From NCBI GenBank assembly GCA_946186375.1, contig CAMHMZ010000018.1, positions 1 to 45,493 of the forward strand: 45,493 bases of DNA. The letters are read 5' to 3'. Below, piece after piece: positions 8,661 to 16,707 of the stretch. The notes below the pieces were generated by a model. That model was not told where the DNA came from. It did no database searches and worked only from the letters and a program-made list of their open reading frames with translations. Position 1 is the first letter of the stretch, and each line of letters opens with the position of its first letter. This DNA is from an uncultured Clostridia bacterium (GTDB lineage Bacteria > Bacillota > Clostridia > Oscillospirales > Oscillospiraceae). The translations under genes and the position numbers were made by a program.

Positions 8661-9776
8661 GTGACTGAGAGAAGAAAAGGCGCGAAGACCGCACCGCCGG
8701 AGCGCGCAAGAAAAGAAACGATAACGCCGCTCAGAAGGCTGCTGCGCTTTGTTCTGATTTTGCTGGAGACTGTCGCGCTGCTCGCGGTGGGCGTGCTCTG
8801 CGCGCTGCTCGTCGCGACAAAAGGTCCGTCTGAAGCAGTGAGAGAGCGCACCGTCATGACGCTGCGTGAGACGAGTGCGCTCAAATTCGTGCCAGGTCTC
8901 GTCCTGAGCCAGGAAGAGATCGCGGAGATCGATAATAATCGCGCCGACAAGGACATGGAGATCGAGGAGATGGACACTTCCCTCGTCACCATCACAAAGC
9001 CGGTCGAGGCGGATCCGTCCGAGGAGCCTGTGGGCGACGCCTGGGGCCTTGTGGACGAGGACGGCGACGGCATCGTCATCGACCCCGTGCGCGGCGAGGG
9101 CTACAACGGCTATATGATGGTCGTCTATGATCCCTCCCGCGTCATCATGGGCTGTGTGCCCTCCTCCTTCGAGCGGGAGGGCTATAACGTGGCGGAGATG
9201 GTGGAGCACTTTGACGCCGTGGCCGGCATCAACGCGGGCGGCTTTATGGATCCGGGCGGCATGGGCAACGGCGCCACGCCGGACTCCATGGTCGTCTACG
9301 AGGGCCAGATCTATTACGCGCAGTTCGGCCTGGGGCAGTACGGCTGCTTTGTGGGCATCGACAGCGACTATAAGCTGCGCGTCGGCAAGTTCTCCCGCGC
9401 CGACGTGGAGGAGGCCAAGATCCAGTACGGCGTTTGCTTCGGCCCGGCGCTCGTGGTCAACGGGCAGCCGGCCGATCCCAGCGGCTTTGCCAGCGGTCTG
9501 AACCCCCGCACCGCCATCGGCCAGCGCAGCGACGGCGCAATGCTGATGCTCGTCATCGACGGCCGCCAGGCGACAAGCCTCGGCGCTTCCTTCCAGGACG
9601 TGGTGGACGTCATGATGTCCTACGGCGCGGTGAACGCTTGCAATCTCGACGGCGGCTCCTCCTCGCTCCTCTGGTTTGGCGGAGATTATGTAAACAACAA
9701 AGCGCACATCGTCGGGGTGCGTGATATCCCGACGAGCTTTGTCGTGCTGAAGGAAGGGGTGCGTGAGGATGGCTAA
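8661..9776 (+). CDS. Phosphodiester glycosidase family (NAGPA-like) membrane-anchored protein
   Basis: The 371-residue product has a basic N-terminus, one membrane span at about residues 27-52, and an outer domain of the phosphodiester glycosidase/NAGPA family. Family marks visible are GINAGGF, NPRTAIGQ, the strand LMLVIDGR and the active-site-like NLDGGSSS near the C-terminus. The family removes N-acetylglucosamine from phosphodiesters in eukaryotes; bacterial members are linked to exopolysaccharide and cell-wall glycans, and the substrate here is unknown. GTG 8661 is chosen over ATG 8607 because GAGAGGAG lies 6 bp before it. It is the first gene of a four-gene operon with a glycosyltransferase and GtrA. 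Confidence 0.85.
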   Translation: MTERRKGAKTAPPERARKETITPLRRLLRFVLILLETVALLAVGVLCALLVATKGPSEAVRERTVMTLRETSALKFVPGLVLSQEEIAEIDNNRADKDMEIEEMDTSLVTITKPVEADPSEEPVGDAWGLVDEDGDGIVIDPVRGEGYNGYMMVVYDPSRVIMGCVPSSFEREGYNVAEMVEHFDAVAGINAGGFMDPGGMGNGATPDSMVVYEGQIYYAQFGLGQYGCFVGIDSDYKLRVGKFSRADVEEAKIQYGVCFGPALVVNGQPADPSGFASGLNPRTAIGQRSDGAMLMLVIDGRQATSLGASFQDVVDVMMSYGAVNACNLDGGSSSLLWFGGDYVNNKAHIVGVRDIPTSFVVLKEGVREDG

Positions 9777-10869
9777 ACGGAAGAGAAGAAGCTCCTCGGC
9801 GCGCTTTGCGATGGGGATGCTGCTGTATGCGGCCGTCTTTATGCTGCTGATCGTGATCGGCATGCGCGTCCTGTGGGACGTCGCGGCCGAATATGAGGTC
9901 ACGCGCGACAAGTACGCCATCGAAGAATATCTTTCCTCGATGGACGAAGACCACATCGACGCCCTGGCCGAAAGCTTTATGAACTCGCTCGACACCGCGA
10001 TCCAGAACCCCGAGGAGAGCCGCAGCGCGGTGGCCAGGGTGATGCAGGGTGAGCTTCGCTATGTCCGCCAGCCGGGCGAAAGCAGCACGGAGCGGGCTGT
10101 CTTCAAGATCTACGGCTCCGGCCGTGAGCTCGGCAAGGTCGTCTTTACCAAGGCGGAGGAAAAGCGCTTCGGCATGTCCCGCTGGCAATTTGCGGAGGAG
10201 AGCTATGATTTTTCCTGGCTCTGCGGCTCCGATTCGATCACCGTGCCGGTCGACTGGCGGGTGTCGATCGGCGGCAATGAGCTCGACGACAGCTATGTGA
10301 CGGAGAACACCATCCCCTACGAGTATCTGAAGGATTTTTACGGCAAGGGTCTGCCGGAGCTCTATCAGAAGACTGTTGAGATCGACAACTATGTCGGCTC
10401 GGCACCCTTTGAGATCGTCGACAGCTTTGGCCGCCCGGTCTCCCGGGAGGAGCTGAGCGAGGAACGCTTCCTCGACAACTGCACCGACGCCGAGAAGGCG
10501 GCGGACGAGGCCTTTATCCAGGCCTTCCTGCCCTACTATGTGGAGTGCCTGGCCAACACGCGGCGCGACGCGACGGGCAACTACAACAATATTTCCCGTT
10601 ATCTGGTGTCGGGCTCGGATCTCGACGTCCGCCTGCGCGGCGCGATCGCGGGCCAGTACTGGGCCCACAGCCAGGGAGAGCAGATCCTCTCCATCACGCT
10701 GGATCGCCATGTGCATCTCGGGGATGACATCTTCCTCGTGGAGTTCAGCTATGAGCTCGAAAGCAAGAGCGGCAACACCGGCGGAACGACGAAGAGCGAC
10801 AACCACGCGCAGATCATCCTGCGCCTGACAGACGGAACACTGCGGGCCCAGGCGATCTACAGCCTGTAA
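9769..10869 (+). CDS. Uncharacterised membrane-anchored protein of glycan operon
   Basis: I do not recognise a named family. The 366-residue product has a Lys/Arg/Ser-rich N-terminus, one membrane span at about residues 14-34 and a soluble outer part of over 300 residues. The last third, with a helix containing YYVECLANTRRD followed by strands that end in LRAQAIYSL, has the look of an NTF2-like fold, but that is a guess. ATG 9769 is preferred over GTG 9763 from the spacing to AAGGAAGGGG. It overlaps the end of the glycosidase gene by 8 bp, so the two are likely co-translated and may act together outside the cell. Confidence 0.75.
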   Translation: MAKRKRRSSSARFAMGMLLYAAVFMLLIVIGMRVLWDVAAEYEVTRDKYAIEEYLSSMDEDHIDALAESFMNSLDTAIQNPEESRSAVARVMQGELRYVRQPGESSTERAVFKIYGSGRELGKVVFTKAEEKRFGMSRWQFAEESYDFSWLCGSDSITVPVDWRVSIGGNELDDSYVTENTIPYEYLKDFYGKGLPELYQKTVEIDNYVGSAPFEIVDSFGRPVSREELSEERFLDNCTDAEKAADEAFIQAFLPYYVECLANTRRDATGNYNNISRYLVSGSDLDVRLRGAIAGQYWAHSQGEQILSITLDRHVHLGDDIFLVEFSYELESKSGNTGGTTKSDNHAQIILRLTDGTLRAQAIYSL

Positions 10870-10887
10870 GAGGCGGAGGAACACAAG

Positions 10888-11607
10888 ATGCAAGAGAAAA
10901 AAAGCTGTCGGGAGGCGCTGGCGATCGTCCTGCCCTCCCTTGACCCGGACTACAAGTTCAAGGCTGTTGTGGACGGTCTGGTGGAGGACGGGTTTCAGCA
11001 TATCGTGATCGTGGACGACGGCAGCAGCCAGGCCAACCGCCACTGGTTCGACGAGGCGGAGCGCTATGAGGTCTGCACCGTGCTGCGCCACCCGGTCAAT
11101 CTCGGCAAGGGCCGCGCCCTCAAGGACGCCTTTCAGTATATTTACACGCAGCTTCCGGAGCTGGAGGGCGCCGTCACCATCGACGGCGACGGCCAGCACC
11201 TGCTGCAGGACATCGTCTCCTGCGGCGAGAAAATGCTCGAGCTGGGGGACAAGGTCGTCCTCGGCTGCCGGGATTTTGACCAGCCCGGTGTGCCGCCGCG
11301 CTCCGTTGCGGGCAACAAGAGCACCTCGCGCCTCTTCCGGCTCTTCTTCGGCATCCGCCTCTCCGACACGCAGACCGGTCTGCGGGCGATCCCGCGCGCG
11401 CTGCTCAAGCCCTTTGCGGAGCTGGAGGGGGAGCGCTTCGAGTATGAGACGAACATGCTGCTGCAGATGAAGCGTCTCGGCTGTGATTTCGTCGAGCAGC
11501 CGATCGCCACGGTCTACGACCCGGAGGACTACAGCTCGCACTACAACGCCGTCAAGGACTCCATGAAGATCCTAAAGGTCATGCTCAAATTCAAGCTCGG
11601 CAGGTGA
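10888..11607 (+). CDS. Family 2 glycosyltransferase (polyprenyl-phosphate sugar synthase-like)
   Basis: The 239-residue protein has the GT2 fold signatures IVLPSLDPD, IVIVDDGSS and the metal-binding DGDGQH at residues 99-104, like DPM1-type enzymes that move a sugar from a nucleotide to polyprenyl phosphate. It lacks the long C-terminal membrane region of GtrB/ArnC proteins, and that role could be met by the GtrA protein 4 bp downstream. GAGGCGGAGG lies upstream of ATG 10888. The pairing with GtrA suggests making and flipping a lipid-linked sugar for surface glycan decoration; the sugar cannot be told. Confidence 0.88.
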   Translation: MQEKKSCREALAIVLPSLDPDYKFKAVVDGLVEDGFQHIVIVDDGSSQANRHWFDEAERYEVCTVLRHPVNLGKGRALKDAFQYIYTQLPELEGAVTIDGDGQHLLQDIVSCGEKMLELGDKVVLGCRDFDQPGVPPRSVAGNKSTSRLFRLFFGIRLSDTQTGLRAIPRALLKPFAELEGERFEYETNMLLQMKRLGCDFVEQPIATVYDPEDYSSHYNAVKDSMKILKVMLKFKLGR

Positions 11608-11611
11608 GCCG

Positions 11612-12025
11612 ATGAAGAAATACGCAAAGCTCATCAAGTATGCGCTCAGCTCTGTGGCCTCCTGGGCCATCGACAATGGACTGTTTCTCCTGTCGAAGAC
11701 CCTCCTGGGCGCCTGGGCCGGGGCCTATGCCGATCTCCTGTGCACCGCGATCGCCAGGGCCGTCTCCTCGTTCTTTAACTTCAACGTCAACAACCGTCTG
11801 GTTTTTGAGCACAAGGGCGGCTACGGCAGGGCCATGCTGCGCTACTATCTGCTGGCCGTGCCGGTCATGCTCTGCTCGGCCGGCGGCGTCACCCTGATCG
11901 ACCGCTATCTGGGCGTCACCTCGCCCCTCGTTTCCACCGCCGTCAAGATCTGCGTGGATACGGTGCTGTACATCCTCAACTATGTGATCCAGAAAAAATG
12001 GGTCTTCGCCAACAAGGGCGAATAA
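11612..12025 (+). CDS. GtrA family membrane protein
   Basis: A 137-residue protein of four predicted membrane spans with the family pattern FFNFNVNNRLVF after span 2 and NYVIQKKWVF at the end. GtrA proteins are thought to flip polyprenyl-linked sugars across the membrane. It begins 4 bp after the glycosyltransferase gene and is the last gene of the operon, just before a terminator. Length is normal for the family. Confidence 0.9.
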   Translation: MKKYAKLIKYALSSVASWAIDNGLFLLSKTLLGAWAGAYADLLCTAIARAVSSFFNFNVNNRLVFEHKGGYGRAMLRYYLLAVPVMLCSAGGVTLIDRYLGVTSPLVSTAVKICVDTVLYILNYVIQKKWVFANKGE

Positions 12026-12030
12026 AATAA

Positions 12031-12058
12031 TCTCCCGCTGTTCAGGCGGGAGATTTTT
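12031..12058 (+). terminator. Terminator after the GtrA gene
   Basis: CTCCCGC and GCGGGAG pair around a 6-bp loop (TGTTCA) and are followed by ATTTTT. On the other strand it borders the stop codon of the SLOG gene, so it may serve both convergent genes. Confidence 0.85.
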
Positions 12059-12558
12059 CATAGATCGATGACGAGGGTCTGCAGGCCCTGACGGCGGGCA
12101 TAGAGGAGCGTGCTCATGGTGCCGCCGGGCTGTCCGTCGTATACGGCCAGCAGCAGGGAGGAGCGGTCGACCATATAGCGGTTTCGCCGCTGCATGCAGC
12201 CGGGCGTATAGACATGCTGCACGAAGCGGACGGTGTCGCACGCGGCGAGCAGATGCTCATAGCGCCGCTGCAGCGGAACGGTCCAGGCGTTGGCCTGACC
12301 GTCGCAGGGGACGGCGGCCTCCAGCGTGACGTCCGGCAGCCTCGAGCGCAGCGCCAGTACCGCTTCGGCGAAATACAGGTCGCAGCCCGCGGCCATGCCG
12401 CAGAGAAAGTGCCGGTATCCGGCCTCGTAAATGCCCTCGAGCCGGGCTGTGAGCTCCTCTTTCAGCTTGATGCAGCGCGCATCGCTCTCGTCCGTGCCCC
12501 AGGGCAGCTTGTTGGGCCGGTGCCCGGTAAAGCAGCAGGTGACGCTTCGTCTGTCCAA
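12058..12558 (-). CDS. SLOG family protein (DUF1273/YpsA-like)
   Basis: The product (166 residues from TTG 12558) matches the SLOG/DUF1273 family: CCFTGHRPNKLPWG at the start, FLCGMAAGCDLYFAEAVLAL in the middle and GGTMSTLLYARRQG near the end, a Rossmann-like fold thought to bind nucleotide-derived ligands. YpsA of Bacillus is the best known relative; the molecular job is not settled. TTG 12558 has GGAAGGGGGG 7 bp upstream, while the alternative ATG 12588 (10 residues longer) has no ribosome binding site. Its upstream side is filled by two fold-back repeats; no promoter is clear. Confidence 0.82.
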   Translation of the reverse strand: MDRRSVTCCFTGHRPNKLPWGTDESDARCIKLKEELTARLEGIYEAGYRHFLCGMAAGCDLYFAEAVLALRSRLPDVTLEAAVPCDGQANAWTVPLQRRYEHLLAACDTVRFVQHVYTPGCMQRRNRYMVDRSSLLLAVYDGQPGGTMSTLLYARRQGLQTLVIDL

Positions 12559-12600
12559 GGCACAGCCCCCCTTCCGTCCTGTCTGCATGCGTCTATTTTG

Positions 12601-12755
12601 ATACTAAACTCTAATAGAAATCAGACAATCTTTGTGGGCAGGATTTGTGCCAAGCTTCGTTGGCGGCCTTGACCATATATGTCCATTATGCTCTGCGGCC
12701 GCCGCCTCGCCTGACACAAATCTGCCTCACAAATCTTTGTCCTCTTCTTATTAGG
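12601..12755. repeat. Palindromic element A, copy 1
   Basis: About 150 bp with imperfect inverted ends: the left arm holds CTAATAGAAATCAGACAATC and GGATTTGTG, the right arm (complement) CTAATAAGAAGAGGACAAAG and AGATTTGTG. Its complement aligns along the whole length with the copy at 17902-18064, including the centre CGCAGAGCATAATGGA then ATATATGGTCAAGG. The right end runs directly into element B. Confidence 0.85.
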
Positions 12756-12927
12756 TAAACGCTGATCAAATCGCCTGCGGCGCCTCCCGGAAAATTTGCG
12801 CCCTGATTTCGTCACTTTTTCTTGAAATACACAAAGTATTCCTGCAAAAAAGTGCCATCATCAGAACACAAATTTTCTCGGGATCCGCTCTTGCCGATTT
12901 AATCATCGTTTACTTAGAGCTTAGTAT
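12750..12927. repeat. Palindromic element B, joined to element A
   Basis: A second fold-back element of about 178 bp. The left arm reads TTAGGTAAACGCTGATCAAA, the right arm (complement) CTAAGTAAACGATGATTAAA; inner arms share CCCG(A/G)AAAATTTG, and the centre AATAC-ACAAA-GTATT closes the hairpin. Its outer end, ATACTAAGCTCTAA, matches the outer end of element A (ATACTAAACTCTAA at 12601), so the two families share a terminus. No gene lies in 12589-12981; the region is these repeats and the ribU promoter. Confidence 0.8.
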
Positions 12928-12944
12928 AAACGCAAAATACCCTC

Positions 12945-12973
12945 TTGTCAAAGGGAACCTGCCGTGCTATAGT
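12945..12973 (+). promoter_or_regulatory. Promoter of the riboswitch-ribU transcript
   Basis: TTGTCA (12945-12950) and TATAGT (12968-12973) are 17 bp apart, and the riboswitch begins about 9 bp later. Confidence 0.75.
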
Positions 12974-12981
12974 AAAGACGT

Positions 12982-13097
12982 AAATTCTTCAGGGCAGGGT
13001 GCGATTCCCGACCGGCGGTATAGTCCGCGAGCCTTCAGGGGCATGAACCGGTGTGATTCCGGTACCGACAGTACAGTCTGGATGGAAGAGGAATTCT
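12982..13097 (+). ncRNA. FMN riboswitch (RFN element)
   Basis: The conserved RFN strings are present in order: TTCAGGGCAGGGTG, ATTCCCGACCGGCGGT, AGTCCGCGAG, GAACCGGTGTGATTCCGGTA, CCGACAGT and GTCTGGATGGAAGA, closed by a P1 stem of AATTCTTC with GAAGAGGAATT. It binds FMN and is followed by a terminator and the riboflavin transporter gene, so high FMN should stop ribU transcription. Confidence 0.97.
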
Positions 13098-13107
13098 TTT
13101 TCATGCC

Positions 13108-13148
13108 TTTATGCCCGGAGAAGCTTGCTTCTTCGGGTGTTTTTTCGG
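13108..13148 (+). terminator. Riboswitch-controlled terminator before ribU
   Basis: CCCGGAGAAGC and GCTTCTTCGGG form a stem followed by TGTTTTTT. Lying between the FMN aptamer and the ribU ribosome binding site, it is the expected expression platform. Confidence 0.88.
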
Positions 13149-13170
13149 CCCTGAGCAAGGAGGAACCCCC

Positions 13171-13830
13171 ATGAAAAACCAAAAGCTGTCCCCGCGCTAT
13201 CTCGCTGTCTGCGCCATGTTCGTCGCGCTCTCCTTCGTCGCGGTGCTCATCAGCAAGATCATCCCCAACGTCGCTGGTTTTCTGAGCTATGAGCCGAAGG
13301 ACGCCGTCATCGTCATCGCCGGCTTCATCTTCGGGCCGCTGACCTGCGTGTTCGTGTCGGTGCTCACCTCGCTCATCGAGATGCTCACCATCAGCACAAC
13401 AGGCCCCTACGGCTTTCTGATGAACGTCGTCTCCACCTGCGCCTTCACGGTGCCCGCCGCGCTCATCTATCGCCGCTATCACACCCAGAAGGGCGCGATC
13501 GGCGGGCTGGCGCTGGGCATCGCGGTGCTGGCTGCGACGATGGTCGCCTGGAACTATATCGTCACGCCCTTCTATATGGGCGTGGATCGCTCGGTCGTCG
13601 CCGGGATGCTCGCAAGCGTTTTCCTGCCCTTCAACCTCGTCAAGGGCGGCTTGAACGCGGCGCTGACGCTGCTGCTCTATAAGCCTGTCGTGACGGCGCT
13701 GCGCAAGGCGAAGCTCGTCGAGGACGGCAGCGGCAAAAAGGGGCGCTTCAGCCTGGGCTTTACGCTCTTCGCGCTGGCGGTGCTGACGACCTTCGTGCTG
13801 CTGCTGCTTGTCATGCTCGGCGTCCTCTGA
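13171..13830 (+). CDS. ribU: Riboflavin transporter RibU (ECF substrate-binding subunit)
   Basis: RibU is the S component of an ECF transporter that imports riboflavin. The 219-residue protein has about six membrane spans, the early segment ending YEPKDAVIVIAGFIFGP, and STTGPYGFLMNVVST, both characteristic of RibU. ATG 13171 follows AAGGAGG at 6 bp; the longer open frame back to 13111 would run through the terminator and is rejected. Control by the FMN riboswitch just upstream confirms the substrate. The shared EcfA/EcfT energy module is not in this window. Confidence 0.95.
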   Translation: MKNQKLSPRYLAVCAMFVALSFVAVLISKIIPNVAGFLSYEPKDAVIVIAGFIFGPLTCVFVSVLTSLIEMLTISTTGPYGFLMNVVSTCAFTVPAALIYRRYHTQKGAIGGLALGIAVLAATMVAWNYIVTPFYMGVDRSVVAGMLASVFLPFNLVKGGLNAALTLLLYKPVVTALRKAKLVEDGSGKKGRFSLGFTLFALAVLTTFVLLLLVMLGVL

Positions 13831-13842
13831 GACGAAACAGGC

Positions 13843-13872
13843 TTGTCAAATGCCCCGCGGCGGTGCTATAAT
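13843..13872 (+). promoter_or_regulatory. Promoter of the cytidylate-kinase-like gene
   Basis: TTGTCA (13843-13848) and TATAAT (13867-13872) are 18 bp apart. It starts 12 bp after the ribU stop, so the next gene need not depend on ribU transcription. Confidence 0.75.
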
Positions 13873-13905
13873 ACCAGTAACAACTCCACATAAGGGGGAG
13901 AGACT

Positions 13906-14499
13906 ATGATCATTACCATCGGACGGCAGCATGGCAGCAGCGGGCACGATATCGCCCGGCGCCTGTCTGAGGAGCTCGGCATCCCGTGCTATGACAAGGA
14001 GATCGTCGACGAGGCGGCGGAGAATTCGCCCTTCAGCAAGGAGATCTTCCAGTCCTATGACGAGCGCCGTGTAGCGGCCTACATCATGCCCGCGCCGCAC
14101 TACGCGGGGATGCACCAGGGCTTCCAGCTCAATATGGAGATCGCCAACGCCCAGTTCGACGCCGTGCGCTCTCTGGCGGACAAGGGCGACGGGATCTTCG
14201 TCGGCCGCTGCGCGGACTATATCCTCAGGAACCGCGGGGATCTGCTGCGTGTCTTCATCTGGGGCGACCTGCCCGGCCGGATCCGCACGATCATGGCGCG
14301 CAAGGATCTGCAGGAGGACGCGGCCAGAAAGCTCATCAAAGAGGTGGACAAGGATCGCTCCAGCTATTACCGCTACTACACCGATCAGATCTGGGGCGAG
14401 ACCGAAAATTACGACCTCTGCGTCGACAGCGGCCGCCTCGGTATCGACGGGACGGCGCGCGTCATCCGCACCGCGGCCGAGGAGCTTTGCCGCAAATAA
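13906..14499 (+). CDS. Cytidylate kinase-like family protein
   Basis: The 197-residue protein has a P-loop variant at its N-terminus, ITIGRQHGSSGHDIA, then LGIPCYDKEIV and the GDGIFVGRCADYIL segment, the marks of the cytidylate-kinase-like (AAK26-type) family common in Clostridia. Relatives are annotated as nucleotide kinases, but the substrate is unproven and true CMP kinase is normally a different, longer-recognised protein. GGGGGAGAG precedes ATG 13906. It has its own promoter and terminator and so is a single-gene unit. Confidence 0.88.
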   Translation: MIITIGRQHGSSGHDIARRLSEELGIPCYDKEIVDEAAENSPFSKEIFQSYDERRVAAYIMPAPHYAGMHQGFQLNMEIANAQFDAVRSLADKGDGIFVGRCADYILRNRGDLLRVFIWGDLPGRIRTIMARKDLQEDAARKLIKEVDKDRSSYYRYYTDQIWGETENYDLCVDSGRLGIDGTARVIRTAAEELCRK

Positions 14500-14519
14500 C
14501 AGAAGGATCAAACAAGAAA

Positions 14520-14546
14520 ATCGGAGCCTGCTTCAAGAGACAGGCT
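14520..14546 (+). terminator. Terminator after the kinase-like gene
   Basis: ATCGGAGCCTG and CAGGCTCCGAT pair perfectly and are followed by TTTTTT. The convergent recG gene ends 104 bp further on; 14547-14650 shows nothing else. Confidence 0.92.
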
Positions 14547-14650
14547 CCGATTTTTTGCTTGCTCAAAAAGGACGCTCTTCGACGCCGGCAGCTGCGAGCA
14601 GCGCTGCGATCAAAAGCATCACAATTCTTTTCTTCAAAAGTACCTCTTTC

Positions 14651-16705
14651 TCAATTAAAGCCCGCGGCGTTTTTGGTAAACAGCTTCTCGACCCGCTCGC
14701 GCAGCGCGGCGTTTTCCGGCGCGCGCAGCTCGGGGTCGGCGGCGAGGAGACGGGTGGCCTCCTCCTGCGCCTGCTGCAGAACATTGACGTCCGCGCCCAG
14801 ATCGGCCACGTGCATCTCGGGCAGGCCGTGCTGGCGTGAACCGAAGAAGTCGCCCGGCCCGCGCAGCCGCAGATCCTCCTCGGAGATGCGGAAGCCGTCG
14901 TTCGTCTGGTGCATGATGTCAAGCCGCGAGCGCGCCTCGGGACTGTCGTTGTCGGACACAAGGATGCACCAGCTTTTGAACTGTCCGCGGCCGACACGCC
15001 CTCGCAGCTGGTGCAGCTGGCTCAGACCGAAGCGCTCGGCGTTCTCCACGACCATGAGCGCCGCGTTCGGCACGTCGACGCCCACCTCGATCACGGTCGT
15101 CGCGACAAGGATATCCGTCTCGCCCGCGGCGAAGGCGGCCATGACGGCGTCCTTGTCCTTCGGCTTCATCTTGCCGTGCACGCAGGCCACACGCAGCTCC
15201 GGAAAGGTCTGCTGCAGCTCGCGCGTGTGCTCCTCGGCGGATTTGAGCGGCTTTGGCAGCTCCTCGTTCTCCTCCACCATGGGGCAGACCACGAAGACCT
15301 GGCGGCCCTCCCCGACGAGCTTGCGGATAAAGCCGTTGAGACGTGCGCGATAGCTCTCGTCCACGGCAAAGGTGTCCACCTTCTGCCGCCCGGGCGGCAT
15401 TTCGTCGATGATCGACACGTCCAGATCGCCGTAGAGGATCAGCGCCAGCGTCCGCGGGATGGGCGTGGCGGACATGACGAGCACATGGGGCCGCTGCCCC
15501 TTGCCGATCAGCGCGGAGCGCTGCTCCACGCCGAAGCGGTGCTGCTCGTCCGTGACGACGAGGCCCAGGTCGGAATAGCTCACGTCCTCGCTGAAGAGGG
15601 CGTGCGTTCCGACGACGAGATCGAGCTCGTGCGCGGCAAGCTGCGCTTTGACAAGGCGCTTCTCCTTCGCCGTCATGGAGCCCGTCAGCTTCCCGACGCG
15701 CAGCGAGAAGGGCGCGAGCATGGAAGAGAGCGTGCTGAAATGCTGCTCGGCCAAAATCTCCGTCGGCGCCATGAAAGCGCTCAGATAGCCCGCGCGGGCC
15801 ATGGCCCAGATGAGCGCGGCGGCCACCAGCGTCTTGCCGCTGCCGACGTCGCCCTGGACAAGGCGGCTCATGGCCCGGCCGCTGCCCATGTCGTCGAGCG
15901 CCTGCGAGACAGCCCTTCGCTGGGCGCCGGTGGGCGGGAAGGGGAGCGAGCCCCAGAAGTCCTCCATCTCCGGCCGCGCGATCACAAGGCCGTTGTCGTT
16001 GACGCGCTTGCGGCGCATATCGCCCAGGGCGCAGGAGAGAACGAAGAGCTCCTCGAAGATGAGCCGCCGCCGCGCCAGCTCCAGCGCGCCGAAGTCGGCG
16101 GGGAAGTGGATGTTCTCGTAGGCGTAGCGCGCCTGGACGAGCTGCATGCGCTCGCGCACGCTCTCCGGCAGCGCCTCGGGCAGCTTTTCGACGCAGGCGT
16201 CGAGTCCCTGCCGCACGGCTTGCAGCATCGTGCGCTGGTTGAGCCCCGCAGCCAGGCGGTAGATCGGCACGATGCGTCCGGTCACACCGCGCTCCGCGCC
16301 TTCCTTCTCGTAGACGGGGTTGACCATGCTGCGGCGGCTGCCGCTGAGCTCCATCTTGCCGTAAAAGCAGACACTGTCCCCGCGGGAGAGATTATCCTTT
16401 ACATAATTTTGATTAAAATAGGTTATGTCAACCGAACCGCTCTCGTCGACGGCGCGGAACTTCACAAGCTCCATGCCGCGGCGTACGCGTACGAGACGGG
16501 GCGTGTCTGCCACGAGTGCGCGGATGCACACGCTCTCGCCGTCGAGCGCGAGCGCGATCGGCTTATAGCTGCTGCGGTCCTCGTATTTCCGGGGGAAAAA
16601 GGAAACAAGGTCATAGAGAGAAAAGACGCCGAGCTTGTTGAGCGCCTGCGCCTTTTTCTCTCCTATGCCCTTGATATAGCGAACGTCGGTATTCAGATCT
16701 GCCAT
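14651..16705 (-). CDS. recG: ATP-dependent DNA helicase RecG
   Basis: RecG reverses stalled replication forks and moves branched DNA. The 684-residue product starts with the wedge/OB region, then has the helicase motifs GDVGSGKT (about residue 285), the DEQHRFG box (about 386), MSATPIPRT and QLRGRVGRG. Length is normal. ATG 16705 is chosen over GTG 16711 because GGAG lies 5 to 6 bp before it. It lies 2 bp after the apbE stop and so is probably transcribed with it. Confidence 0.96.
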   Translation of the reverse strand: MADLNTDVRYIKGIGEKKAQALNKLGVFSLYDLVSFFPRKYEDRSSYKPIALALDGESVCIRALVADTPRLVRVRRGMELVKFRAVDESGSVDITYFNQNYVKDNLSRGDSVCFYGKMELSGSRRSMVNPVYEKEGAERGVTGRIVPIYRLAAGLNQRTMLQAVRQGLDACVEKLPEALPESVRERMQLVQARYAYENIHFPADFGALELARRRLIFEELFVLSCALGDMRRKRVNDNGLVIARPEMEDFWGSLPFPPTGAQRRAVSQALDDMGSGRAMSRLVQGDVGSGKTLVAAALIWAMARAGYLSAFMAPTEILAEQHFSTLSSMLAPFSLRVGKLTGSMTAKEKRLVKAQLAAHELDLVVGTHALFSEDVSYSDLGLVVTDEQHRFGVEQRSALIGKGQRPHVLVMSATPIPRTLALILYGDLDVSIIDEMPPGRQKVDTFAVDESYRARLNGFIRKLVGEGRQVFVVCPMVEENEELPKPLKSAEEHTRELQQTFPELRVACVHGKMKPKDKDAVMAAFAAGETDILVATTVIEVGVDVPNAALMVVENAERFGLSQLHQLRGRVGRGQFKSWCILVSDNDSPEARSRLDIMHQTNDGFRISEEDLRLRGPGDFFGSRQHGLPEMHVADLGADVNVLQQAQEEATRLLAADPELRAPENAALRERVEKLFTKNAAGFN

Positions 16706-16707
16706 GG

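Noticed and set aside
13111..13170. Longer N-terminus for RibU starting at 13111
   Set aside because: It would translate the riboswitch terminator; AAGGAGG directly before ATG 13171 settles the start.
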